The notes under the pieces: generated by a model
Seen by the model: only the letters and a program-made list of their open reading frames with translations
Databases searched by the model: none
Told to the model about the DNA's origin: nothing
From: Comamonadaceae bacterium
GTDB lineage: Bacteria > Pseudomonadota > Gammaproteobacteria > Burkholderiales > Burkholderiaceae_C
DNA: 64,000 bases
Reading direction: 5' to 3'
Assembly (NCBI GenBank): GCA_947447355.1
Contig: CANFJF010000011.1
Span: 1 to 64,000 of the forward strand
Made by a program: the position numbers and the translations under genes
Shown here: positions 44,714 to 53,378 of the stretch, one piece after another
How positions within the stretch are numbered: the first letter of the stretch is position 1
Layout of the letters: every line of letters starts with the position of its first letter

Positions 44714-46261
44714 ATGAAGACTTCAACCGACGTCATTGTTGTAGGTGCTGGCAATGCTGCATTGTCTGCGGCCATCGCCGCGCAAGAACAGGGCGCACAA
44801 GTCACTGTGCTTGAGCGAGCGCCCGAGTCTGAGAGTGGTGGAAATTCACGCTATGCCGCAGGAGCCTTTCGATTTCTCTACAACGATGCTCAAGACATTA
44901 TTGATCTGGTTCCCGATTTAACGTCAGATGAAATTCAAAAAACAGATTTCGGATCTTATTCAGCACAACGCTATTTTGATGATTTATACCAAGTCACTCG
45001 TTATCGTACCGACCCCGATTTATGCGAAGTCTTGGTGAGTCAATCTCACGACACGATGAAATGGCTCCGTAGCAAAGGTGTGCGATTCACTCCAATTTGG
45101 GGGCGAAGCGCCATTAAACGCGATGGGCGATTTATTTTTACGGGTGAACTCACCTTGGACGCTTGGGGCGGGGGCGAAGGTTTAATTGCGGCAGAAAAAA
45201 AAGCGGCACTCAAAAGTGGTGTCAACATCCTATATGAAACAGGTGCGATTGATTTACTCCATGATGGCAATCGAATCACCGGCGTTCGTGTTCAAGGATC
45301 GCAAGGCACACAAGAAATCCACGCAAAATCTGTGGTGTTGGCTTGCGGGGGCTTCGAGGCCAATACCGAATGGCGCACCCGGTACCTAGGACCTGGATGG
45401 GAGTTGGCTAAAGTTCGGGGTTCTCGTTTTAACAATGGCGACGGCATTCGAATGGCCTTAGATTTGGGCGCCATGCCAACAGGACATTGGTCCTGGTGTC
45501 ATTCGGTTTGTTGGGACAACCATGCGCCGCCCTCAGGTGATTTGAGCGTGGGTGATGCGTTTCAAAAATTCAGCTACCCATACAGCGTCATGATTAATTC
45601 AACGGGTCGACGTTTTGTGGATGAAGGCATGGATATGCGCATCAAGACCTACAGCAAAATGGGCCGCATTGTTTTATCGCAACCCGATCAATTTGCTTGG
45701 CAGATTTTCGACTCTAAAGTGGTGCCCTTGCTGCGTGACGAATACCGAATCAAGCGAGTCACCAAAGTCACCGCAGCCACATTAGAAGAGTTGGCAAGTA
45801 AACTCGATGGTGTAGATGCTCAATCCTTTTTGGATGAAATCAAATTGTTTAATGCCGCGGTTGATACAGCAACGCCCTTTGACCCTCAAGTGAAAGATGG
45901 ACGAGGCACAAAAGGCTTGAGCGTACCCAAATCCAATTGGGCACAGACCATCGATCAAGGACCCTTCGAGGCCTATCAAGTGGGATGTGGCATCACATTC
46001 ACTTTTGGCGGATTGGCGATTTCTCCGTCTACCAGTCAAGTTTTAGACACAGCAAAAAAACCAATTGAAGGCCTTTACGCCGCGGGTGAAATGGTGGGTG
46101 GCTTGTTTTATTTTGGATATCCGGGCGGGTCGGGTTTGATGGCTGGCTCTGTATTCGGAAGAAACGCGGGTCTGCATGCGGCCCAATCAGCCATTACCAA
46201 ACCTAGTGGCGTAACACCCTTCGCACGGGCGTCTGCTGCACCGCAGAGCACTGGGGAATGA
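44714..46261 (+). CDS. TcuA-like FAD-dependent dehydrogenase with a chimeric C-terminal tail
   Basis: 515 residues, most like tricarballylate dehydrogenase TcuA: NAALSAAIAAQEQGAQVTVLERAP with SGGNSRYAAGAFRF at the N-terminus, VVLACGGFEANTEWRTRYLGP in the middle, and GLYAAGEMVGGLFYFGYPGGSGLMAG with FGRNAGLHAA at the C-terminus. The last about 17 codons (GVTPFARASAAPQSTGE) are not native: the DNA aligns with the umuC 3' end in another frame, so the original stop was lost and the gene now ends in a umuC remnant. Probably still active because the FAD clamp is complete. Last gene of the island operon. Confidence 0.85.
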   Translation: MKTSTDVIVVGAGNAALSAAIAAQEQGAQVTVLERAPESESGGNSRYAAGAFRFLYNDAQDIIDLVPDLTSDEIQKTDFGSYSAQRYFDDLYQVTRYRTDPDLCEVLVSQSHDTMKWLRSKGVRFTPIWGRSAIKRDGRFIFTGELTLDAWGGGEGLIAAEKKAALKSGVNILYETGAIDLLHDGNRITGVRVQGSQGTQEIHAKSVVLACGGFEANTEWRTRYLGPGWELAKVRGSRFNNGDGIRMALDLGAMPTGHWSWCHSVCWDNHAPPSGDLSVGDAFQKFSYPYSVMINSTGRRFVDEGMDMRIKTYSKMGRIVLSQPDQFAWQIFDSKVVPLLRDEYRIKRVTKVTAATLEELASKLDGVDAQSFLDEIKLFNAAVDTATPFDPQVKDGRGTKGLSVPKSNWAQTIDQGPFEAYQVGCGITFTFGGLAISPSTSQVLDTAKKPIEGLYAAGEMVGGLFYFGYPGGSGLMAGSVFGRNAGLHAAQSAITKPSGVTPFARASAAPQSTGE

Positions 46262-46320
46262 ATCTGAAACCGATCAGGCAGCTTCACCACGCGCTGGAAT
46301 GAGGTGCGTGAAGTCAAGTG
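46206..46320 (+). pseudogene. Duplicated, frameshifted umuC 3'-end remnant
   Basis: Aligns with 38526-38640 of intact umuC: both contain CACCGCAGAGC and ACCGATCAGGCAG, about 80 percent identical by hand, with a 2-nt gap after the shared ATGA. The copy cannot be read as UmuC. Its first part has been captured as the tail of the TcuA-like gene. It lies 20 nt before the end of the intact decarboxylase-like gene (46342), an arrangement that suggests umuC was originally next to that gene. Confidence 0.85.
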
Positions 46321-46341
46321 ATGAATGCGCCTAACCTGAGT

Positions 46342-47340
46342 TCACACCTTGTAAGACGCCAACACCTGTTTCGGGAAAAGCTCTTCCACATCCAGATGCC
46401 GGTAGCACACGCCTTGTTCAAAGCCGAATTTGAGGAACGCGGCCAGTGTGGCGTGGTTGATCCGGCCGCCTTGCTCAGGGCCAATTCCGTAAGGGTAAAA
46501 GTCGTCGCCGAAGATGCCGCGCAGTCGACTGGTGGTGTCGGTGATCCAAGCCATCGGGGCGTGTGACGCAGTGACGTCTGAAAGACGTTCCATCGAGCGA
46601 TTTTTGGCGTCTAAAAAAGCTTTGTACAGGTTCATGCCAACCCAAGGGTGGGCGTCAAGCACCGGTGTTCTGAGCACCAGCGAATGCATGATGGGGAAGA
46701 TTTGGGTGTCTTTGAAATACCGCTGCTCGGCCGCTTGCGCATCAGGCATCAAGCGCACGATGCCTTGGCCAATGCCAGCCGGTGGGCGTGCCGACATGAC
46801 GGCGTCTAACTCGCCGTTGAGCAGCATGGTGTTCAGACTGTTGTCGCTGACGTTGGTGATGTGGATGCCATCAGGTAACTTGAGTTTGACCTTTTCTTTG
46901 CGCCCCGGCTGGTTGACACCGGCCTGAATCCACTGAATGTCTTTGAGCTTGAGCCCCACGTAATCGCTCAGGTAGCCGCGCCCGTAGATGCCTGCGGTTT
47001 GCGCCCACTCGGGGATGCCGATGCGTTTGCCCTGCAAGTCTTCCGGCCGTTTGATGGCACTGCCTTCGCGCACATAAAACATCGAGTGCCGAAAGGCGCG
47101 CGAGATGAACACGGGCAGCGCGGAGATGCTGGTGTCGTCTTGTGATCGCAGGGCAATGTACTTGCCCATCGACATCTCGGAAATGTCCCACTCGCGGTAC
47201 AGGGTGAAGCGGTAAAAGATTTCTTCAATCGGCAGGTCCAGCGTGCGCAGTTGGATACCTTCAGCGTGCACCGTGCCGTCGGTCACGTCACGGGTGTGGT
47301 CGTAGAGGCCAAGGGCCAGAGTGAGTGGTAGCGGGTTCAT
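46342..47340 (-). CDS. 4,5-dihydroxyphthalate decarboxylase-like protein (PBP2 fold)
   Basis: 332 residues without a signal peptide, starting MNPLPLTLALGLYDHTRDV. Family features: DLPIEEIFYRFTLYREWDISEMSMGKY, LPVFISRAFRHSMFYV and KRPEDLQGKRIGIPEWAQTAGIYGRGYLSDY, all typical of the Pht5/OhpD type, which has a periplasmic-binding-protein fold but acts in the cytoplasm. Known members decarboxylate 4,5-dihydroxyphthalate to protocatechuate. Its start ATG abuts the Bug stop (4-nt spacing), so it is in one operon with it. A decayed copy lies at 40073-40273. Confidence 0.8.
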   Translation of the reverse strand: MNPLPLTLALGLYDHTRDVTDGTVHAEGIQLRTLDLPIEEIFYRFTLYREWDISEMSMGKYIALRSQDDTSISALPVFISRAFRHSMFYVREGSAIKRPEDLQGKRIGIPEWAQTAGIYGRGYLSDYVGLKLKDIQWIQAGVNQPGRKEKVKLKLPDGIHITNVSDNSLNTMLLNGELDAVMSARPPAGIGQGIVRLMPDAQAAEQRYFKDTQIFPIMHSLVLRTPVLDAHPWVGMNLYKAFLDAKNRSMERLSDVTASHAPMAWITDTTSRLRGIFGDDFYPYGIGPEQGGRINHATLAAFLKFGFEQGVCYRHLDVEELFPKQVLASYKV

Positions 47341-48336
47341 TCAGTAGGCCTCGATGTGTGCTGTTTTGATGACGCGAGCCCATTTGTCGGACTCGACTTT
47401 TACAAATTGAGCCAGCTCTTCGGGGGTGCTGTAGACGGCCTCTTGTCCCTGCTTGCTCAGTTGTTCTTTGTGCTCGGCATTTTTACCCAAACCCACCATT
47501 TCACGGTTCAAGCGCGAAATGATAGCGGCTGGCGTGCCCGCCGGCGCGAACAAGCCATACCAAGAACTGGCTTGTGCGCCGGGGTAGCCGAGCTCTGCCA
47601 GCGTGGGCGTGTCGGGCAAAGCGTCAATGCGTTTGGGTGACGTCACAGCCAGCGGGCGCAAGCGGTTGACGCGGATGAACGACAGGCTAGAAACCACACC
47701 GCCAAACATCATTTCCGTTTCACCCGCCACGACCGCTGCGGCGGCAGGCGCACTGCCTCGATATGGGATGTGCGTGATGTCCACCCCCGACGCCATTTTG
47801 AACAATTCTGCGGCCAAATGCAGTGGTGATCCATTGCCGCCCGATGCAAAGTTGATGCTGCCTGGTTTCGCCTTGGCCATGGCCACCAGTTCGGGCAGCG
47901 TTTTGGCGGGGAATGCCGGGTTGACCACGAGGATTTGATAACCCTGAGCCACCATGCTGATGGGCGCAAAGTCTTTGAACGGATCGTAATTGACCTTACC
48001 TAAGTGCGGTGTGATGGCGAAGTTAGGTGCAAAACCCAGCGTCAGCGTGTAGCCATCGGGTTTGGAGCGGGCGACCAGTTCTGTGCCCAAGTTGCCACCC
48101 GCGCCGGCCTTGTTGTCGACAAAAACCTGCTGACCTAGAGCCACGGACAAACGCTGAGCAATCAGCCGGCCAAGTGCGTCATTGCCACCGCCGGGCGGGA
48201 AGGGCACGACGAGACGAATGGGCTTGTTTGGAAAATCTTGTGCGACGGCCCGCGGGACGTGCAGCGCAAAGGCGAAGACGGTAGCCGCTGCAAGGGACAC
48301 CCACAGACGCAGAGAAATGAGGGACATACGGGTCAT
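47341..48336 (-). CDS. Bug/TctC-family periplasmic receptor
   Basis: 331 residues with a Sec signal ending at VAQD; a second Met at codon 4 could be the start. Pocket motifs VVPFPPGGGNDALGRL, DNKAGAGGNLG and LFAPAGTPAAIISRL. First gene of a two-gene operon with the decarboxylase-like gene; it could bind the phthalate-type substrate. Divergent from nothing close; a 179-nt gap follows to the small helical gene. Confidence 0.9.
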   Translation of the reverse strand: MTRMSLISLRLWVSLAAATVFAFALHVPRAVAQDFPNKPIRLVVPFPPGGGNDALGRLIAQRLSVALGQQVFVDNKAGAGGNLGTELVARSKPDGYTLTLGFAPNFAITPHLGKVNYDPFKDFAPISMVAQGYQILVVNPAFPAKTLPELVAMAKAKPGSINFASGGNGSPLHLAAELFKMASGVDITHIPYRGSAPAAAAVVAGETEMMFGGVVSSLSFIRVNRLRPLAVTSPKRIDALPDTPTLAELGYPGAQASSWYGLFAPAGTPAAIISRLNREMVGLGKNAEHKEQLSKQGQEAVYSTPEELAQFVKVESDKWARVIKTAHIEAY

Positions 48337-48515
48337 TTAGTTTCCATTACAACAACCATTAACTTTGCAATAAGCATAAACGGTAATGGGGTAGGACAGG
48401 TCACGGCATTGCCAGCATTGACGTTTTTAGACGCGACTCAATGGCCAGGCGTTGGGAGTCAAGCAAAGACGTCAATGAACTTAAAGTGCGAGTGTGTCCC
48501 GCACGTTGCAATGTT

Positions 48516-48773
48516 TCAGCCTTGCTTCAATGCGTCTTCAAACTCAGCCAACTCTTGCGCGATGGCCGCGTATTTTTTGGACTTGGCTTTGTTCTCTGCC
48601 CACTGGAGGGTGGCTTCTTCCAAGTCTTCTTTGTAATTGGCGAGTGCTGCTTCTTTGATCTTCTCGGTGACCTTTTTGTCCGCGCTGGACCACAGGTCGA
48701 TCAGGTCTGACAGACCGTTGTCGAAATCGTCGAACGTTTCAAGGTAGATCCGTTTGCCGCTTTTATCTGACAT
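48516..48773 (-). CDS. Small acidic helical protein, unknown function
   Basis: 85 residues from ATG 48773 (an ATG six codons upstream is also in frame). No signal peptide. Highly charged with a long amphipathic helical region (SDLIDLWSSADKKVTEKI and WAENKAKSKKYAAIAQELAEF). I do not recognise the family. Preceded by a promoter-sized gap shared with the divergent old-yellow-enzyme gene. The coding pattern (regular heptad-like hydrophobics) supports a real gene. Confidence 0.65.
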   Translation of the reverse strand: MSDKSGKRIYLETFDDFDNGLSDLIDLWSSADKKVTEKIKEAALANYKEDLEEATLQWAENKAKSKKYAAIAQELAEFEDALKQG

Positions 48774-48959
48774 ATTTTCTTCTTTGTGCATGAGAGTTTG
48801 AGTGAAACTGAACTAGCCACGGGTTGATAGACAGCCCGGGTCTATGATGAGATATGCCACCACTGGCTATATTTCACACGGAGAATTAGAGCGTACTTTT
48901 GATCGATGCGGTTTTCTGCTCATGGCCTAAGTCGTTCGATTCAGTCATTTACTTTGGCA

Positions 48960-50951
48960 ATGCCTCAACACGTACCCGAATCAGCTTATCCGCATCTGTT
49001 GTCGTCCATTCAACTGGGGGGTTCAGTTTTGCGCAACCGCATTGTGCACGCAGCCATCTCGACCCGTCTGGGTGTTCAAGGCGGATTGAGTCCGGAATAT
49101 CTGGCGTACTGCGAGACACGCGCCCGAGGCGGTGCCGCCATGCTGGTGACCGAACCGTTAGGTCTCACCCTCGATCAGAATGCGATGCGGCTACCCACTT
49201 GGAATGACACTCACATGAGTGACCTCAGCCGTTTGGCTGATGCGGTCGAGTCTGCAGGCTGTCGGCTGATGGGCCAATTGCAGGACCCTGGCCGTGGGCG
49301 CCACATACCCGGCCGAAGCACCAGCGCGTTGGCTCCAAGCGCTGTGCCGGATGACCTCAGCGGCACCATGCCGCGCGCTATGTCGCTTGCAGATGTGTCA
49401 GCGTGGGTCGACATGGTGGCCGACCGCGCTGCAAGGCTGCAGCGGGCCGGCTTCTCCGGTGTTGAATTCTCGGCGTGCCATGGTCATTTGTTCCACCTGT
49501 TTCTTTCTCCCCGTGCCAACCAACGCACTGACCGTTATGGCAACGACACCACTGGCCGGACCCGCTGGTTGTCGGAGATGGTGTTGGCGGTTCGTGCTGT
49601 CTGCGGGGATCGTTTTGTGATCGGACTGAAGCTCCCAGGGGACGACGGCATGTCCGACAGCGTGCCGCCGGAAGAGTCGATTCGAATCACCGAGGCTTTG
49701 CTTGACCAGTGTCGCCCTGATTACCTCGCTTATGCGCAGGGAGCCCATGCCCGAACGCTGGAGATGCACATGCCCGATGCGGCAGGACCGCGCATGCCTT
49801 ATCTGGGCTTGATTGAGCGGCTGGCGGGCCACGCGCGTGGCGTACCCGTGATGGCGCTCGGCCGCATCACTGACCCTGCGGAGGCTGAAGCTGTTCTGGC
49901 TGCGGGCAACATGTCCCTGGTGGGGCTTGGACGCCCTTTGATCACGGACCCCAATTGGCCACAAAAAGCGCAGGCAGGCAAGGCCAACAGCATTCGCTAC
50001 TGCGTGTCCTGTAATACTTGTTGGAAGACGATCACTCAAGACCGCCCGATTGCGTGCGACAACAATCCTGCGCTGGCTGCGGGGCAGGAGGGGACGCCCT
50101 TGCTGCGAGCCGTGCAGTCCAAGCGGGTCGTGGTAGTGGGTGCTGGCGTGGCAGGGCTCGAAGCGGCCTGGGTGGCAGCTGCGCGTGGCCATCATGTCAC
50201 GGTGCTGGGTGCTTCGCTTGAAGCCGGCGGTAAAGCGCGACGTGCCGCGCATCTGCCGGCCTTGCAATCGCTGTCCAGCGTCTACGACTACCAAGTCGAA
50301 CGCGGTCGTGAACACGGTGTTCACTTTGACCTTGGGCGCGTCGCCGCGTTGGCCGATGTCTTGACACTAGCGCCTGATGTGGTGGTGCTGGCCACCGGTG
50401 CGACCCCCTGCTGGCCGATCGAACTCCCCGCTGCACTGCAAGCTGACGGCTGGATTCCCGATTTGCCAACGCTGTGCAGGCAGTTGATGGGGCACTCCCA
50501 ACGTCAACCCGGCACGGCGGTTGTATGGGACTTAGACCCCGCTGATGCGACCTATGCGGTGGTCGAACATTTGGCGAGCCTGTTTGAACGCGTGGTGGTT
50601 CTGACACCCCGCGATGCGATTGCGCAGGACTGTAGTCTGGTCGCGCGGCAAAGCATTTTGCGCCGCTTGCATCTGGCGAGGGTCGAGGTGTTGACTCAAC
50701 GTGAAATTCGTTGGAACGAGCATTTCGAAGAGACTGCTACGTTAATGCACCACAGCATCTATGGGGGCGATGCCATGGAATTGACGGACGTTGCGCTGCT
50801 CACCTACGCGACGCCAAGGGTGCCGAACACAGCACTCCTGGAGCCCTTGTTGGGCAACGGCATTGCGGTTCACCAAGTGGGTGATTGTCTGGTGGCGGGT
50901 GACACTTTGTCTGCCACCGCTCGGGGCTATTCAATCGGAAAATTACTTTAG
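48960..50951 (+). CDS. Old-yellow-enzyme/2,4-dienoyl-CoA reductase-like flavoprotein with Fe-S cluster
   Basis: About 663 residues. N-terminal FMN TIM barrel: YPHLLSSIQLGGSVLRNRIVHAA, GVEFSACHGHLFHLFLSPRANQRTDRYG (substrate-site His and Arg region), and AEAVLAAGNMSLVGLGRPLITDP. Iron-sulfur cysteines CVSCNTCW and IACDNNP follow. Then an FAD/NAD domain VVVVGAGVAGLEAAWVAA and a closing ATGATPCW region. This architecture is that of FadH, stachydrine demethylase Stc2 and similar enzymes. I chose ATG 48960; ATG 48906 is in frame. The enzyme probably reduces an enone or dienoyl acid. Confidence 0.87.
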   Translation: MPQHVPESAYPHLLSSIQLGGSVLRNRIVHAAISTRLGVQGGLSPEYLAYCETRARGGAAMLVTEPLGLTLDQNAMRLPTWNDTHMSDLSRLADAVESAGCRLMGQLQDPGRGRHIPGRSTSALAPSAVPDDLSGTMPRAMSLADVSAWVDMVADRAARLQRAGFSGVEFSACHGHLFHLFLSPRANQRTDRYGNDTTGRTRWLSEMVLAVRAVCGDRFVIGLKLPGDDGMSDSVPPEESIRITEALLDQCRPDYLAYAQGAHARTLEMHMPDAAGPRMPYLGLIERLAGHARGVPVMALGRITDPAEAEAVLAAGNMSLVGLGRPLITDPNWPQKAQAGKANSIRYCVSCNTCWKTITQDRPIACDNNPALAAGQEGTPLLRAVQSKRVVVVGAGVAGLEAAWVAAARGHHVTVLGASLEAGGKARRAAHLPALQSLSSVYDYQVERGREHGVHFDLGRVAALADVLTLAPDVVVLATGATPCWPIELPAALQADGWIPDLPTLCRQLMGHSQRQPGTAVVWDLDPADATYAVVEHLASLFERVVVLTPRDAIAQDCSLVARQSILRRLHLARVEVLTQREIRWNEHFEETATLMHHSIYGGDAMELTDVALLTYATPRVPNTALLEPLLGNGIAVHQVGDCLVAGDTLSATARGYSIGKLL

Positions 50952-51000
50952 GATGGACGTTGTCAGCCGTCCTAAATCGAGCGTCAAAAAAGGATTCATC

Positions 51001-52011
51001 ATGAAGTCGAGCCGTTCCGCCTCTCTCTGTTTTTGGCTTCGAGGTAGCCTCTTGAGTATGTTGATGACGGCGGTGTTGTTGCCTTTGAGCGCACAAGCTC
51101 AGACGGCGAAGACTGATTGGCCGACGCGACCCGTCACCTGGGTCAACCCGTTTGCCGCGGGGTCTGCCGTGGACGTGGTGGCGCGAATCATTTCGCAGAA
51201 GGTCGCCGCCAACACAGGCCAGGGTATGAACGTGGACAACAAGACCGGCGCCAGTGGGAACATTGGCACCGACTTTGCCGCTCGTGCACGACCCGACGGC
51301 TACACACTGCTGCTGGGGTCACCCGGCACCATGGCGATCAACCCTTTTCTTTTTTCGAAATTACCCTATGACGCCATCAAGGATTTCACGTCTGTCACGC
51401 AGTTGGTGTCCTTCCCGCAAGTGGTGGTCGCCAGCCCTAAGCAGAGCTTCAAGACGATTCCAGAATTGATCGCCGCCGCCAAGGCGCAACCAGGTCAATT
51501 GGCCCATGCATCCTCTGGCCCAGGAAGCACCTCCCATTTGGTGATGGAGTTGATCAAAGCTGACGCGGGCATTCGACTGATTCACGTGGGTTACCGCGGT
51601 GGTGCGCCAGCGATGCAGGCGGTGATCGGCGGTGATGTGCAAACGGGTGTTGAGGGACTGCCTTCGTTGGTGGGATTGATCAAATCGGGGAGCATCGTGC
51701 CGTTGGCGGTGACCTCACTCAAGCGTTCGGCACAATTGCCTCAAGTGCCTGCGATGTCGGAGTTCATTCCAGGTTTTGATGCAACGGCTTGGATTGTGCT
51801 GATGGCACCTGCGGGAACGCCTGCACCGATCGTCAGCCGCATTGCAGCCGAAGTGAAGAAGGCTCTCGACGACCCGGGTGTTCGTCAGCAGTTGGAAGCC
51901 CAGGGTGCCATTGTGGTGGGCTCTACGCCTGCCGAAACAGCTGCTTTTCACTTCAGCGAAATGGCGAAATTCAAGCGCGCGGTTGAGATTTCTGGCGCTA
52001 AAGCGGATTGA
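51001..52011 (+). CDS. Bug/TctC-family periplasmic receptor
   Basis: 336 residues from ATG 51001 (AAAAGGATTCATC upstream). Signal peptide ending SAQAQT. Pocket motifs VNPFAAGSAVDVVARI, DNKTGASGN and LMAPAGTPAPIVSRI. Some pocket residues differ from the usual VPFPPGG loop, which may mean a different ligand. It follows the old-yellow-enzyme gene by about 50 nt and is convergent with the FAD dehydrogenase gene. Confidence 0.9.
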   Translation: MKSSRSASLCFWLRGSLLSMLMTAVLLPLSAQAQTAKTDWPTRPVTWVNPFAAGSAVDVVARIISQKVAANTGQGMNVDNKTGASGNIGTDFAARARPDGYTLLLGSPGTMAINPFLFSKLPYDAIKDFTSVTQLVSFPQVVVASPKQSFKTIPELIAAAKAQPGQLAHASSGPGSTSHLVMELIKADAGIRLIHVGYRGGAPAMQAVIGGDVQTGVEGLPSLVGLIKSGSIVPLAVTSLKRSAQLPQVPAMSEFIPGFDATAWIVLMAPAGTPAPIVSRIAAEVKKALDDPGVRQQLEAQGAIVVGSTPAETAAFHFSEMAKFKRAVEISGAKAD

Positions 52012-52040
52012 TCAACATTGGAGGGTCTGTCTCGGCGTCT

Positions 52041-53378
52041 TCAATCGAGCGCTTGTGCCACCCGCCAGCCTAGACCAAACGCCTGAGCCAGCCCATTGCC
52101 CGGCAAATAGCCATCTGCACCACGGCCAGCCAAGCCGGCTGCACTGCCGCCGGCCGCAAATAAGCCAGCGATGGCTTGTCCGTCTTGCCCCAGCACGGCG
52201 CCACGCGCGTCCGTCAGTAAGCCGCCCTGCGTGTGCGACAACGCACCCGTGACCCAAGAGGCTTTGAAGGGCGGCTCAAGCACACGGGGGAAAGCCTGCC
52301 GGCCTAATGGATCCTTGGCCTGGCCGGTGGCATAAAGTGACACTTGTCTGAATGTTTCTTCAAGTCCGCGTTCATTGACGCCGGCCACTTGGGCAAGCGA
52401 TTGCACCGTATCTGCGCTCATCACGCGATCGGCATGAAGTGCCTGCTGGTAGGCTGAATGGTTCTTCAGTTGCGCTTCTATGAAGGCGTCAAAGATCTCA
52501 AGCGCCAGCCCATCAGGCTGTCCAATAACATGGGGCGCCAACGACGAGGGACCCAGATCCTCAGGAACGAAACGCAGGCCCTGCCGATCGACCATGACAC
52601 CTCCGAGGCTGGGTATCGACATGCCGAGTCGGGTTGCGCCACCGGGATGTGTATGACCCTGGCCCTGGAAGCCGTCCATTCCCCAGACTTGCGCACCCCA
52701 CTGCAAACCCATTTGCAGGGTGCTACCGTCTTGCGTTGATGATCCATTGTTGAGTGCGCCTGCCATTGCTGGGATCCAGGTCGCCACCATGTCTGCGTTG
52801 GCACCAAAACCGCCACCCGCCAACACGAGGTTGCGCGTTTCAAACTGGACTTCAGTCGCTCCTGCAGTCGGTTGTAAATGAATCGAAAAGCCGTGCGCCA
52901 AGCGCTGAACACGCGAGATGCACTGGAAAAATTGAAGGTTGGGCTTCTGGTTGATTTGTTCGCGAAACCAGGCATGAAAACGTGCCCCTGATGCCGGTTG
53001 GATGCTGTGAAAACGAAGTGTGCGGTGGCCGGGTGCGACGACATCGGGCAAGAAGTGAATCGGCGCATCACAACGATGAATGAAAAAATCAACCACCTCC
53101 GGCAAAGCATGGGCCACTGAGGAGGCGATATTTTCGTTGACGCAATCAGGCGCAAAGGCGCGGACATCGGCCAACCAGCCCTCAGGCTGTTCGTCAATGC
53201 CTGATGCATGCTGAAGCTGTGATCCCGCCGCTGGGAACAAACCACCGCTGATGGCAAAGTTGTTGGGTGACTGCGCCATGGGGTCGATCAGCACGGCTTG
53301 AAGACCCCGTGCTTGGACCGCGAGCGCGACGGTCATACCGGCGGCTCCGGCTCCTAATATCACTACATCTGTTTGCAT
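52041..53378 (-). CDS. FAD-dependent dehydrogenase (fumarate reductase flavoprotein-like)
   Basis: 445 residues. N-terminal FAD motif TDVVILGAGAAGMTVALAVQARGLQAVLID, mid motif NLVLAGGGFGANADMVATWIP, and C-terminal clamp IAGLFAAGGSAAGLAGRGADGYLPGNGLAQAFGLGWR. Belongs to the same superfamily as the two island dehydrogenases but is GC-rich and not a close copy. Substrate unknown. The neighbours (old yellow enzyme, Bug receptor) suggest a reductive or dehydrogenating route for an alicyclic acid. About 300 nt without a gene follow upstream. Confidence 0.85.
   Translation of the reverse strand: MQTDVVILGAGAAGMTVALAVQARGLQAVLIDPMAQSPNNFAISGGLFPAAGSQLQHASGIDEQPEGWLADVRAFAPDCVNENIASSVAHALPEVVDFFIHRCDAPIHFLPDVVAPGHRTLRFHSIQPASGARFHAWFREQINQKPNLQFFQCISRVQRLAHGFSIHLQPTAGATEVQFETRNLVLAGGGFGANADMVATWIPAMAGALNNGSSTQDGSTLQMGLQWGAQVWGMDGFQGQGHTHPGGATRLGMSIPSLGGVMVDRQGLRFVPEDLGPSSLAPHVIGQPDGLALEIFDAFIEAQLKNHSAYQQALHADRVMSADTVQSLAQVAGVNERGLEETFRQVSLYATGQAKDPLGRQAFPRVLEPPFKASWVTGALSHTQGGLLTDARGAVLGQDGQAIAGLFAAGGSAAGLAGRGADGYLPGNGLAQAFGLGWRVAQALD

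Noticed and set aside
40073-46320. Island as an insertion sequence, integron or phage
   Set aside because: No transposase, recombinase, attachment repeat or tRNA target is visible; the borders are gene-duplicate remnants instead.
49398-50324. 308-codon antisense frame inside the old-yellow-enzyme gene
   Set aside because: Arg/His/Gln-rich shadow; the plus-strand frame has FMN, Fe-S and FAD motifs.
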